DNA of 32,417 bases, taken from the NCBI GenBank assembly GCA_017460845.1, contig JAFUAE010000113.1:1-32417 (forward strand). Reading direction: 5' to 3'. Position 1 is the first letter of the stretch, and every line of letters starts with the position of its first letter. Source of the stretch: Lachnospiraceae bacterium. GTDB lineage: Bacteria > Bacillota > Clostridia > Lachnospirales > Lachnospiraceae. The notes under the pieces were generated by a model that saw nothing but the letters and a program-made list of their open reading frames with translations, did no database searches and was not told the DNA's origin. This document shows, one piece after another, positions 6,776-14,215 of this stretch. The translations under genes were made by a program, and so were the position numbers.

Positions 6776-6932
6776 TCCGATCGGGCCGGGTGAGTTCCTG
6801 TACTGCGTCTACCGGATCCGGGACATAGAAAAGATCGACCACTCCGGGAACAGGGAGATCTTCGACAGCTACATATCCAGGGACATCGCGGAGATGAAGG
6901 CAAGTGAACTGAACAGGAAGGAAAAACCATGA
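6747..6932 (+). CDS. Small conserved-type phage protein
   Basis: 61 aa, starting MKSEWRVSSNPIGPGEFLY and continuing CVYRIRDIEKIDHSGNRE. The SNxxG...VYRxRD...DHSGNRE pattern is familiar from many Firmicute phage early regions, but no function is known. It overlaps the end of the preceding membrane-protein gene by 29 nt, and its own stop overlaps the next ATG. The ribosome site is weak. Confidence 0.65.
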   Translation: MKSEWRVSSNPIGPGEFLYCVYRIRDIEKIDHSGNREIFDSYISRDIAEMKASELNRKEKP

Positions 6933-7141
6933 ACAAAGAGGAAGCCAAGGAGAAAGCATTCCGGGAGGGCTACGAAAGAGGCCAGGCTGCGGCAATGAGA
7001 GACGCCAGTTGCAGGGCCTACAACGAAATAACGAAATACTTGGAGAGGCAGAACGTCCCAAGGGCAAAGGAAAAGGCAGACTACATCTGCCAGATCGTCA
7101 AAGGGTTCATGGCGGATGAAGTGATGGGAGGAGAAGAATGA
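6929..7141 (+). CDS. Small helical hypothetical protein
   Basis: 70 aa in an ATGA overlap at both ends. Helical and charged (EEAKEKAFREGYERGQAAAM), with two cysteines but no clear motif. Operon position and overlap are the main support; function unknown. Confidence 0.6.
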   Translation: MNKEEAKEKAFREGYERGQAAAMRDASCRAYNEITKYLERQNVPRAKEKADYICQIVKGFMADEVMGGEE

Positions 7142-7413
7142 CGGCGGGAACTTTTGAGCGGGTGACCCTGTATAACAGTGAGACCGGTCAGCAGGTGGAG
7201 CTGAACGGCATACAGGAAATCAGCGTTGCGGAGGAGGCCATCGCCGAGGACCTGCGCAAGATAGTGCTCGACTCCGACCGAAAAATCACCGCCACGTGCA
7301 GGGTCACAGATCAAATGGCTCTGCTGAGGCTGAAACTAATGGCTAAGTCGTGGGCCGGATTAGTACCGAAAGTTCGAATCAGGAAAGCATTTTGGCCGTG
7401 GAAAGGATGGTAA
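7138..7413 (+). CDS. Hypothetical early protein
   Basis: 91 aa, ATGA-coupled to the preceding gene. The first ~60 residues look like a small alpha/beta domain (RVTLYNSETGQQVELNGIQE, then SVAEEAIAEDLRKIV). The last ~30 residues are basic and tryptophan-rich (KSWAGLVPKVRIRKAFWPWK), unlike the N-terminal part. From about 7290 to 8000 the base use is more AT-rich than upstream, suggesting a patch of different origin. Not recognised. Confidence 0.55.
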   Translation: MTAGTFERVTLYNSETGQQVELNGIQEISVAEEAIAEDLRKIVLDSDRKITATCRVTDQMALLRLKLMAKSWAGLVPKVRIRKAFWPWKGW

Positions 7414-7416
7414 ACC

Positions 7417-7749
7417 ATGAGTGATTTAATCAGCAGACAGGATGCGCTAAAGCCGTTTTGTATAGCGCCGGATGGAACAAGAATACCGGAAGTCGATTGT
7501 GATAACTTCCCTGTGGAGTTCAGCGTAGAGTTTATAAAAAAGCACTTGCTATCACTTCCATCAACAGAGCCGAAGACAGGGAAGTGGGAGATTAAAACGG
7601 AAACGGACGAATACGGACTAAAAAGACCGAAACTTGTGTGCTCAAAGTGCGAGAAAGAGCCAGCAGCGTGGGATCTTACAGAGCTGTTTGAATTCTGCCC
7701 CAACTGCGGAGCAGATATGAGAGGAGCAGACGATGAAAGTACGATTTGA
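7417..7749 (+). CDS. Zinc-ribbon phage protein
   Basis: 110 aa. The N-terminus reads MSDLISRQDALKPF, the usual opening of a large family of small Clostridial phage proteins. The C-terminal ribbon has CSKCEKEP and FCPNCGADMRG (four cysteines, residues about 74-103). Function not established. The DNA encoding the second knuckle (7693-7724) recurs with three differences at 7957-7988, in a different frame of the next gene. Confidence 0.75.
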   Translation: MSDLISRQDALKPFCIAPDGTRIPEVDCDNFPVEFSVEFIKKHLLSLPSTEPKTGKWEIKTETDEYGLKRPKLVCSKCEKEPAAWDLTELFEFCPNCGADMRGADDESTI

Positions 7750-7984
7750 AATTCGAGATGATGCGGTAAAAGGCTTGGACATAAGGCTGACACCGATAGA
7801 GGGGTTGACACTCCATAGAGCATTACTACAGTTCGCCCACGAATTAAGCAACCACGAGGCTGATAGGATTACAGCAATGCAGATGTGCGATGCTTACATC
7901 GAGGCTATGGATACGTTGAGGGACAAAAAATTTGGTACACAGGAGAAGTACCCAACTTCTGTCCCAACTGCGGAAAAGATATGA
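7733..7984 (+). CDS. Hypothetical protein, apparently frameshifted before a zinc-ribbon tail
   Basis: 83 aa in the continuous frame, overlapping the previous gene by 17 nt. The first ~65 residues (MKVRFEIRDDAVKGLDIRL onward) look intact. After the A6 run at 7925-7930 the reading frame gives KYPTSVPTAEKI and stops. One base back (-1), the DNA instead encodes IWYTGEVPNFCPNCGKDMRG then EEE, stopping at 7999-8001. That is the standard zinc-ribbon ending of this protein type, and its TGA forms an ATGA overlap with the next gene, like most junctions here. Either a 1-nt indel in the A-run truncated the protein, or ribosomes slip -1 there. Confidence 0.6.
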   Translation: MKVRFEIRDDAVKGLDIRLTPIEGLTLHRALLQFAHELSNHEADRITAMQMCDAYIEAMDTLRDKKFGTQEKYPTSVPTAEKI

Positions 7985-7997
7985 GAGGTGAGGAAGA

Positions 7998-8123
7998 ATG
8001 AGACGGTGGCTAAAAATGATGCGCATATTTCTGGGGTGCCTGTTCCACGCAAAAGGATATAGTTGGTTTGCGCCGTGGGTACGAGAGGAATTACACAGAG
8101 CGGAGGGTGAGGAAGAAAGATGA
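7998..8123 (+). CDS. Small basic hypothetical protein
   Basis: 41 aa, starting MRRWLKMMRIFLGCLFHAKG. The first half is hydrophobic and aromatic with basic residues, so weak membrane association is possible. AGGTGAGGAAGA lies just upstream; the stop overlaps the next ATG (ATGA). Function unknown. Confidence 0.5.
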   Translation: MRRWLKMMRIFLGCLFHAKGYSWFAPWVREELHRAEGEEER

Positions 8124-8344
8124 AGGTCTACTACGTGATGACGATAGAAGCGGAAGAGGCGAACAGCGATGCAAAGAGGCTGAACCGGATCATGGAAGAT
8201 GCGCCGGCAGATATCGTTAGAGACAGCGCTGGCGTCAAGGAGTTTCTGTTCGAGGATATAGCGACAAGGATGGATGCATACGCAACGGCGGTGAGCATCG
8301 GATTCAAAACAGCCTGCTGCATCACGGCGCCGGAGATTATGTAA
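8120..8344 (+). CDS. Small hypothetical protein
   Basis: 74 aa, starting MKVYYVMTIEAEEANSDAKR and ending FKTACCITAPEIM. Compact alpha/beta-looking with no metal motif apart from the CC pair. ATGA-coupled to the preceding gene. Not recognised. Confidence 0.6.
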   Translation: MKVYYVMTIEAEEANSDAKRLNRIMEDAPADIVRDSAGVKEFLFEDIATRMDAYATAVSIGFKTACCITAPEIM

Positions 8345-8356
8345 GGGGAAAGAACA

Positions 8357-8497
8357 ATGCTATTCATTTCATTTATACTCGGATTTTTCTCAGGGGGCGC
8401 GGTCTTTGTGGCAGGGATCATCCTCGCCGTCATAGACCCGGGGACAGCAAAGGAACTGACGAAAGAGAAATGGAAGAGAGGCTACCGGCAAAGGTAG
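8357..8497 (+). CDS. Small membrane protein
   Basis: 46 aa. MLFISFILGFFSGGAVFVAG continues as IILAVI, forming one transmembrane helix with a GxxxG-like patch, then a basic tail (KEKWKRGYRQR). AGGGGAAAG lies upstream. It resembles the DUF3789-like protein at 6632 in size and layout. Function unknown. Confidence 0.55.
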   Translation: MLFISFILGFFSGGAVFVAGIILAVIDPGTAKELTKEKWKRGYRQR

Positions 8498-8648
8498 GAG
8501 CGATGCATCCAGGGGATTCCGGAGCATCGAAACTGCAGAGCGGCACCGAGGGGATTCCCGGGCCGCCTATATATAGGAAAGAGAAAAGCAAGGGTCCTGA
8601 AAGCGGACCCATAGAGCTTGATAAGAGTATTAAACTTATGGGGTGCCG
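8498..8648 (+). other. Non-coding region rich in inverted repeats; candidate replication origin
   Basis: About 150 bp between the early operon and the HUH initiator contain several symmetric elements: GATGC (8502-8506) with GCATC (8524-8528), the perfect 12-bp palindrome CCTATATATAGG (8566-8577), a hairpin GGGTCC-7 nt-GGACCC (8592-8610), and CCCATA (8608-8613) facing TATGGG (8637-8642). GGGGATTCC occurs twice directly (near 8512 and 8550). No convincing gene is seen. Rolling-circle initiators usually nick a hairpin near their own gene, so this may be the double-strand origin; it could equally be a leader with regulatory structure. Confidence 0.45.
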
Positions 8649-9467
8649 ATGAAATACATCCGTCAGACAATCATCGCAGGAGCAACTGCGATCAGATCCA
8701 TATATTCATCCACAGGAGAAAGGACGCCCGGCCAGCAGAGAAGAGCACGTCAGAACATGACACCGGAGAAGGTGCAGGCAGTCAATCTCCGGAATGCGAC
8801 CAAGAAACTGGCGGCGATCCTGAACCACAACTTCCGGGACGGAGACTTCCACGTCACACTGACCTATAAAGAAGAACCGGATCCGCAGACAGCGAAGGCC
8901 ATCCTGAAGAGATTCAAAAGCAACATGCGCGACAGGATGAAGAGAAGAGACCTTCCATGGAAATGGGTAGCCGTGACGGAATATGAGAATCAGAGGATCC
9001 ATCATCACATCGTTTGCAACCGGGAGGCGCTGGAAGTGATCTTGGACTGCTGGAAAGGGGGACACGCCCATCATGTGCAGCTGGACACAAACGGCAACTA
9101 CTACGATCTGGCTGAGTACATGTGCAAGGAAACAGAGAAGACCTTCCGGGATCCGGATGCAGTAGCCCGCCAGCGCTACGACAGATCCCGAAATCTAATC
9201 GTCCCACAGCCAAGAAACGAGAGGATCACGAAACGGGAGTACGAGGAAGAGATCCGCTATCCGTCAGACATCACCGGATACAGGGTCATCGAGGACACCA
9301 TAAACAGATACGAGAACGAACTGACAAGGGAAGAATGCTTACAGTGCGTCATGTTATCCACAGGGCCGGTGAAGCGGTTCCGCAAAGGTCGGCCGGCAGA
9401 TTACGAGCCGCACTATAAACCATACGAGAAGCAGCTGAAGTTTAACTATGAGCACTGGGGGGGGTGA
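8649..9467 (+). CDS. HUH-type rolling-circle replication initiator-like protein
   Basis: 272 aa from ATG 8649 (a GTG at 8643 is in frame; GGGGTG lies just upstream). Three Rep motifs are visible in order: FHVTLTYKE (67-75), RIHHHIV with the HUH-like histidine triad (116-122), and YYDLAEYMCKE with candidate nucleophile Y157 and K160. This matches the phage/plasmid rolling-circle replication-associated family. Expected reaction: metal-dependent nicking of an origin strand with a 5'-phosphotyrosine link. No helicase, primase or polymerase gene is recognisable in the window, so this is the best candidate initiator, relying on host replication enzymes. Confidence 0.8.
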   Translation: MKYIRQTIIAGATAIRSIYSSTGERTPGQQRRARQNMTPEKVQAVNLRNATKKLAAILNHNFRDGDFHVTLTYKEEPDPQTAKAILKRFKSNMRDRMKRRDLPWKWVAVTEYENQRIHHHIVCNREALEVILDCWKGGHAHHVQLDTNGNYYDLAEYMCKETEKTFRDPDAVARQRYDRSRNLIVPQPRNERITKREYEEEIRYPSDITGYRVIEDTINRYENELTREECLQCVMLSTGPVKRFRKGRPADYEPHYKPYEKQLKFNYEHWGG

Positions 9468-9476
9468 AGCGAAGGA

Positions 9477-9710
9477 ATGAGCGATAAGATCACACATGAG
9501 ATCGTGCGGCACCTGACGGTCCTGGGGACATCGTCAGGAAGCTGGAACAAGGAATTGAACCTGGTGTCGTGGAATGGCCGCGATGCCAAGCTGGACGTCA
9601 GAGACTGGCCGGCGGACCATGGGAAGTGCGGCAAGGGAACCACGCTGACATACGAGGAGGCGCGGGACCTGTGCAGGGCGCTGACGGTATATCTCCGGGA
9701 AGGCGAATAG
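9477..9710 (+). CDS. PC4/YdbC-like ssDNA-binding protein
   Basis: 77 aa with the PC4/YdbC signature: SSGSWNKELNLVSWNGRDAK, then LDVRDWPADHGKCGKGTTL and a final TYEEARDLCRAL helix. Proteins of this fold bind single-stranded DNA as dimers and occur in bacteria (YdbC) and phages. Its position straight after the HUH initiator suggests it protects or organises ssDNA made during replication. Confidence 0.85.
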   Translation: MSDKITHEIVRHLTVLGTSSGSWNKELNLVSWNGRDAKLDVRDWPADHGKCGKGTTLTYEEARDLCRALTVYLREGE

Positions 9711-9711
9711 A

Positions 9712-10095
9712 ATGCGGGAATACCAGACAGAAAAAGAGAAGATCCTTCCGAAGGACGTCTACATGACGACGCTGCACATGATCCGCGGGTACTATCGCAG
9801 GAAAGAAAACCTGCAGGACATGATTGACGAAGGGCCGGACCCAAGACAGCCGCACGTGAAGGGCGGAGCAACAGGCTCGCCGGTGGAATCAAAAGCCATG
9901 AAGCGGGAACGCGACAGGGACGTGGTGGCAGCGATCGACCGCGCGCTGAAAGAAATCCCGGAAGAGTACCGTCATGGCGTCTGGCAGAAGGTCATGTACA
10001 ATGCGCCGTATCCGGACGATGCTGCGCTGAAGACCTACAGCAACCACAAAGCGACGTTCGTGATTCTGGCGGCGTCATATCTTGGGTTGACGTAA
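9712..10095 (+). CDS. Candidate late-gene transcription regulator
   Basis: 127 aa. LPKDVYMTTLHMIRGYYRRK, then a variable linker with KGGATGSPVESKAMKRERD, then IDRALKEIPEEYRHGVWQKV and a YPDDAALKTYSNHKATFVIL end. This layout is common in Firmicute phages immediately upstream of the terminase and resembles ArpU/RinA-type regulators with a sigma-region-4-like C-terminus. The placement between replication and packaging genes, followed by a promoter-like sequence, suggests it activates late transcription. Assignment is by pattern and context. Confidence 0.6.
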   Translation: MREYQTEKEKILPKDVYMTTLHMIRGYYRRKENLQDMIDEGPDPRQPHVKGGATGSPVESKAMKRERDRDVVAAIDRALKEIPEEYRHGVWQKVMYNAPYPDDAALKTYSNHKATFVILAASYLGLT

Positions 10096-10212
10096 TTGGT
10101 TAAAGCGGGGGCAAAGAAAAAATGCTAATATGTAACCGTGATCAGAAGGCAAATGATCATGCACACCTTACGGGAGCTGCAGAAATGCGGCTCTCTCCTT
10201 TTAGGGAGAACC
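10096..10212 (+). promoter_or_regulatory. Leader with extended -10 candidate late promoter and hairpin
   Basis: TGCTAATAT (10123-10131) is an extended -10 box; no good -35 lies 16-18 nt upstream, as expected for an activator-dependent promoter. About 40 nt downstream, GAGCTGC-agaaat-GCGGCTC forms a 7-bp stem (one G-U pair) followed by TCTCCTTTT, which could act as a weak terminator or attenuator before the HNH gene. No gene is seen here. Confidence 0.4.
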
Positions 10213-10956
10213 ATGGCAAAACCATTCGCAGAGAAGCTGTACAACTCGAAAGCGTGGCATCGCGTTCGTGAAGCGGCGATCGTCCGGGACAGAGGACTGT
10301 GCCAGCGCGAGGGATGCTATAAGCCGGCTGAAGAAGTACATCACATCATAGAGCTGACTCCGGCGAACGTGGACGATCCTCGGATCGCGCTGAACCTGGA
10401 CAACCTGATGTGCGTCTGCAGGGATTGCCATTTCAAGATACACAGAGAAAAGATCCTGGAACGGTATCGACGAAAAGCCAGAAAAAGGATTCTGAACAAG
10501 GACGGATTCTACTTCGACGCCGAGGGAATGCTGACACCGATGAAAGTATATATCGTGCATGGAGCGCCGGCAGCCGGAAAGAGTCGGTATGTGCGGGAGC
10601 ACAGAGAAACAACAGATCTTGTGGTTGACCTGGATTCGATTCAGCAGGCGCTGGGCCACGACAGGAACGATCCTCATAGCAACATGCTGGACCTGTCGAT
10701 ATCGATCCGGGATTATATTTACGATCGGATTGAAGCAAGAGACGGGAGCATCGACTGCAGGAATGTGTGGGTGATCGCGACACTGCCGAAGAAGAAGCAA
10801 AGGCTGGAGCTGGCGCGGCGGCTGAGGGCGGAGCTGATCCACATCGATACACTGCAGGAAACCTGCATCGAGTATGCAAAGGCGGACGAAAAAAGATTCG
10901 ACAAACAGCTGCAGGTTGCGATCATCGAAGAATACTTCGAAAAGTTTCAGCCGTGA
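10213..10956 (+). CDS. HNH endonuclease fused to P-loop kinase-like domain
   Basis: 247 aa from ATG 10213 (AGGGAG upstream). Residues about 10-80 form an HNH nuclease: CQREGC (30-35), EEVHHIIEL with H43/H44, LNLDNLMCVCRDCH (60-73) and H77. Residues about 111-247 start with a Walker A loop, GAPAAGKS (117-124), then VVDLDSIQQAL and WVIATLPKKKQRLE, resembling AAA_33/zeta-type or polynucleotide-kinase-like NTPases. HNH proteins beside TerS/TerL support DNA maturation at cos sites in many phages; the attached kinase-like domain is an addition. An internal ATG at 10540 could make the NTPase domain alone. Confidence 0.8.
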   Translation: MAKPFAEKLYNSKAWHRVREAAIVRDRGLCQREGCYKPAEEVHHIIELTPANVDDPRIALNLDNLMCVCRDCHFKIHREKILERYRRKARKRILNKDGFYFDAEGMLTPMKVYIVHGAPAAGKSRYVREHRETTDLVVDLDSIQQALGHDRNDPHSNMLDLSISIRDYIYDRIEARDGSIDCRNVWVIATLPKKKQRLELARRLRAELIHIDTLQETCIEYAKADEKRFDKQLQVAIIEEYFEKFQP

Positions 10957-11064
10957 GAAAAAAGGACCCCCCCGTTCGTGAAAATACCGCCCGCAGGGGA
11001 ACACCGGCGCAAAGGGATCAGGCGTCTGATTGAGTAAAAAAATGCCCACGAAGGGGTTTTATTT
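10957..11064 (+). other. Non-coding gap upstream of TerS; possible cos region
   Basis: 108 bp without a gene, containing a run of seven C (10967-10973) and a GC-rich patch, then A-rich sequence before the TerS ribosome site. Phages with HNH next to P27-type terminase commonly have cos near TerS, so this is a reasonable place for it; no cos sequence is recognised. Confidence 0.25.
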
Positions 11065-11385
11065 ATGGCAAGACAAACGGAGATAAAACAATATTATAAA
11101 GATTTGCCTGAGGAACGCCGAACCTTCGCGGAGAAGTTGCTGACAAAGATGTTCTTCATGGAGCAAACGCTGCGAAAACTGGAAACAGACATCCGAAAAA
11201 ACGGTGCCGTGATCGAAACAACCAACGGGAATGGGTTCCAGGTAGTCCAGGAGAACCCGGCGCAGAAGACATACAACACGATGGTCAAAAACTACAACGC
11301 GACGGTCAGGCTGCTGCTGGATATGCTCCCGGAAAGCATCGAAAAGACCGGGGACGAGTTTACGGAATTCCTGGAGAAGGCCTGA
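11065..11385 (+). CDS. Terminase small subunit (P27-like)
   Basis: 106 aa. LLTKMFFMEQTLRKLETDIR, then NGAVIETTNGNGFQVVQENP and YNTMVKNYNATVRLLLDMLP match small P27-type TerS proteins, which bind the packaging site and deliver DNA to TerL. AAGGGG lies upstream of the ATG; the stop overlaps the TerL start as TGATG. Confidence 0.8.
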   Translation: MARQTEIKQYYKDLPEERRTFAEKLLTKMFFMEQTLRKLETDIRKNGAVIETTNGNGFQVVQENPAQKTYNTMVKNYNATVRLLLDMLPESIEKTGDEFTEFLEKA

Positions 11386-13034
11386 TGTCATTCCTGCTCG
11401 ACTACTACACACAGATCCAGGACGGAAAGATCCTCGTACCGGACACCGTAAAGCGGCAGTATGAGATTCTGGCAAACAATGCGGAGCATCCGGACAAATA
11501 CCATCTGGATCTGGATATTGCCGGCCGACACATTGATTTTATAGAGAAATTCTGCAAGCAGTCCCAGGGAACGATGGGAGCACCGCTGAAGCTGGAGCTG
11601 TTCCAGAAGGCACATCTGGAAGCAGCCTTCGGGTTTGTCGATGACAACGGCATCCGGCAGTATACGGAGGTGGACATCTTCGAAGGGCGCAAGAATGGAA
11701 AGACTACGGAACTGGCCGGCGTGTCGCTGGATCTGCTGTGCAATGACAGAGAAGGAGCGCCGGAGATCTACTTCATAGCGACGAAGATGGATCAGGCGAA
11801 GAAGGGGTTCGATGAAGCGGAGCGGATGCGAAAGCACAGCCCGTTCCTCGCAAAGCACCTGAAGAAGCGAGCGTCGGACATTTACTTCCCGCACAATGAG
11901 GGCATCGTAAAGCCGCTGGCCTCCGATGTGAAGAAGCTGGATTCCCTGAACAGCCACGGGATAATCATCGACGAGCTGGGAGCGATCACGAACCGAAGAA
12001 TATACGATGACATGAAGCAGAGCACATCCTCGCGGGAGCAGCCTCTGCTTTTCTGCATATCAACGAATAACTTTGTCCGCAACGGCATCTATGACGATCA
12101 GGTGAAGTACGGTGAGGGCATTCTGGCCGGCACGGTAAAGGACGAGCATTTTCTGTTCATCCACTACCATTTGGAAGATCGCGGCCAGTGGGACAAGCCG
12201 ATATACTGGATCCTGGCAAATCCGGGTCTCGGAACGATCAAGAAGGTGAAGACACTGGAAGGATTCGTCGAGAAGGCGAAGCAGGATCCGGCGTTCAAGG
12301 CGACCGTCATGGTGAAGGATTTCAACATGACGGAGAATGCGGCGATCAAGTGGCTGGAGTACACAGATGCGCTGAACGAGGAGAAGATCGATCACGAGCA
12401 TATGAGAAACAGCTACGCCATCGGCGGCTGCGACCTTTCGTCAACCACGGACTTGACAGCAGCGACGCTGCTGGTCCAAAAGCCGGCGGATCCGAAGATC
12501 TACGTGCTGCAGAAGTATTTTCTGCCGGAGGCACGGCTGGAAGAGATCGAGAAGATGGCGGTCCCGGAGGCGCCCTACAGACAGTGGGCGGATCAGGGAT
12601 GGCTGCATATCTGCGAAGGAACAAAGGTAAACTACCACGACGTATCCATGTGGTTCTATAAGAATGTCCGCGAAAACAACATTCGGCCCCTGTGGATCGG
12701 ATACGACCGGGCACTGGCCGGATACTGGGTCGAGGAGATGGAAAGTCTGGGATTCGAGATGGAAAAGATCGCCCAGGGCGCATTTACATGGACCTACCCC
12801 ATGAAGCGGCTGGGCGCGGAATTTCATGCGCACAACGTGGTGTACGATAAAAATCCGATGCTGCTGTGGTGCCTGATGAACACGGTGAAAAAAAGCAAGA
12901 ACGAGGACGGCATCGAAAGCTGTATGCCGGTGAAAGACAGCAAGGGACAGCGGATCGATGGAACTGTCAGCCTGCTGAACGCATATACGAGCTACTGCAA
13001 GCATGAAGAAGAGTATTTGAAATTCATCAAATAG
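11385..13034 (+). CDS. Terminase large subunit
   Basis: 549 aa, usual size for a P27/HK97-type TerL. ATPase: Walker A-like EGRKNGKT (100-107) and Walker B GIIIDELGA (192-200). The C-terminal nuclease begins near GGCDLSSTTDLTA (about 345-357), where the first catalytic aspartate is expected; later acidic residues occur in IGYDRALAGYW. The enzyme cuts concatemeric DNA and pumps it into the prohead through the portal encoded next. Confidence 0.93.
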   Translation: MSFLLDYYTQIQDGKILVPDTVKRQYEILANNAEHPDKYHLDLDIAGRHIDFIEKFCKQSQGTMGAPLKLELFQKAHLEAAFGFVDDNGIRQYTEVDIFEGRKNGKTTELAGVSLDLLCNDREGAPEIYFIATKMDQAKKGFDEAERMRKHSPFLAKHLKKRASDIYFPHNEGIVKPLASDVKKLDSLNSHGIIIDELGAITNRRIYDDMKQSTSSREQPLLFCISTNNFVRNGIYDDQVKYGEGILAGTVKDEHFLFIHYHLEDRGQWDKPIYWILANPGLGTIKKVKTLEGFVEKAKQDPAFKATVMVKDFNMTENAAIKWLEYTDALNEEKIDHEHMRNSYAIGGCDLSSTTDLTAATLLVQKPADPKIYVLQKYFLPEARLEEIEKMAVPEAPYRQWADQGWLHICEGTKVNYHDVSMWFYKNVRENNIRPLWIGYDRALAGYWVEEMESLGFEMEKIAQGAFTWTYPMKRLGAEFHAHNVVYDKNPMLLWCLMNTVKKSKNEDGIESCMPVKDSKGQRIDGTVSLLNAYTSYCKHEEEYLKFIK

Positions 13035-13045
13035 GGGGAGCGAAG

Positions 13046-14215
13046 GTGAATCTGATCAAAACAATGCTCGCGAAGATAAAAGGAACGCGGGCCGCGCTGG
13101 CGCGGTTTCGGGAGATGGGAGGGTTTACAGCGACATTCCGCCCGTTCGGGAGAGACGCCTACCGGTCCGATCTGGTCCGGGCCTGCATCCGGACGCTGGC
13201 GGACCAGACAGCAAAGGCGGAGCCGATCTGTACGGACAAGCGGATCGAATATATGCTGCGGTACCGGCCGAACCAGTACATGAACGGCAAAGACTTCCTG
13301 TACAAGGTCCGGACCCACTATGAGCTGTTCAATACAGCGTTTATCATCATATTCCGGACAGGAAAGCATATCGAAGGATTCTATCCGATGTCATACACCA
13401 ACATGGAAGCGCTGGAGGATCCGGCCGGAAACATCTTCATCCGGTTCACGACCACCAAAGGGACGTACATCTTCAGCTGGGACGACATCATTGTCCTGAG
13501 AAAGGACTATAACTCCGGAGACATCGCCGGTGATCCGAACGATCCGCTGCTCCAGCCTTTGGAGATGATCCAGGTGTCGAACGAATCCATCGCAAATGCT
13601 GTGAAATCCACCGCAAACCTTCGGGGAATCATCAAGACGACGAAAGCCATGCTGGATCCGGAGGATCTGAAGAAAACAAAAGACAGATTCGTTAAGGACT
13701 TTTTGGACCCGGCGACGGGAGATGGCATCGGAGCGCTCGACGCATCGGAAGAGTGGATCCCGGCGAACATCAATCCGACAATCACGAATTTCAGCACCAT
13801 GAAGGAACTGCGGGAGAACCTGTACCGGTTTTTCGGCACCAACGATGACATCATCATGTCCAAGGCGAAGCCGGAAGAAATGCAGGTATTTTACGAGACA
13901 CAGATCGAGCCGTTTCTGATCGCGCTCTCAAGAGAGTCAACCAGCAAAGTCTACTCGGACCGGGAGATCGCCTACGGAAATGAGATCAAATGGGCGTCGA
14001 GCAGCATCCAGTTCATGTCCATGAGCGACAAACTGGCGCTGAAAGACTTCATTGACCGGGGAGCAATGACGCCGAACACATGGAACGACATCGTCGGCCT
14101 GCCACACGTGGAGGGCGGAGACAAACCGATCCGCCGCCTGGACACTGCGCCGGTCGGAGAGGTCGCGAAGAGTGTCCAGAAGGAAGAAAAGGAGGATGAA
14201 TCAGAAGATGAATAG
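13046..14215 (+). CDS. Portal protein (HK97 family)
   Basis: 389 aa from GTG 13046 with AGGGGGAG upstream. Features of HK97-type portals: VRACIRTLADQTAKAEPICT near the N-terminus, YRPNQYMNGKDFL, LRKDYNSGDIAGDPNDPLL, ESIANAVKSTANLRGIIKT, and a C-terminal segment GAMTPNTWNDIVGLPHVEGG. It forms the dodecameric ring at one capsid vertex, the docking site for TerL and the connectors. The C-terminal tail is acidic (KEEKEDESEDE). Confidence 0.92.
   Translation: MNLIKTMLAKIKGTRAALARFREMGGFTATFRPFGRDAYRSDLVRACIRTLADQTAKAEPICTDKRIEYMLRYRPNQYMNGKDFLYKVRTHYELFNTAFIIIFRTGKHIEGFYPMSYTNMEALEDPAGNIFIRFTTTKGTYIFSWDDIIVLRKDYNSGDIAGDPNDPLLQPLEMIQVSNESIANAVKSTANLRGIIKTTKAMLDPEDLKKTKDRFVKDFLDPATGDGIGALDASEEWIPANINPTITNFSTMKELRENLYRFFGTNDDIIMSKAKPEEMQVFYETQIEPFLIALSRESTSKVYSDREIAYGNEIKWASSSIQFMSMSDKLALKDFIDRGAMTPNTWNDIVGLPHVEGGDKPIRRLDTAPVGEVAKSVQKEEKEDESEDE

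Noticed and set aside
8470..8652. 60-aa open frame before the Rep gene
   Set aside because: No ribosome site, Gly/Pro-rich composition, and it runs through several inverted repeats; better seen as non-coding.
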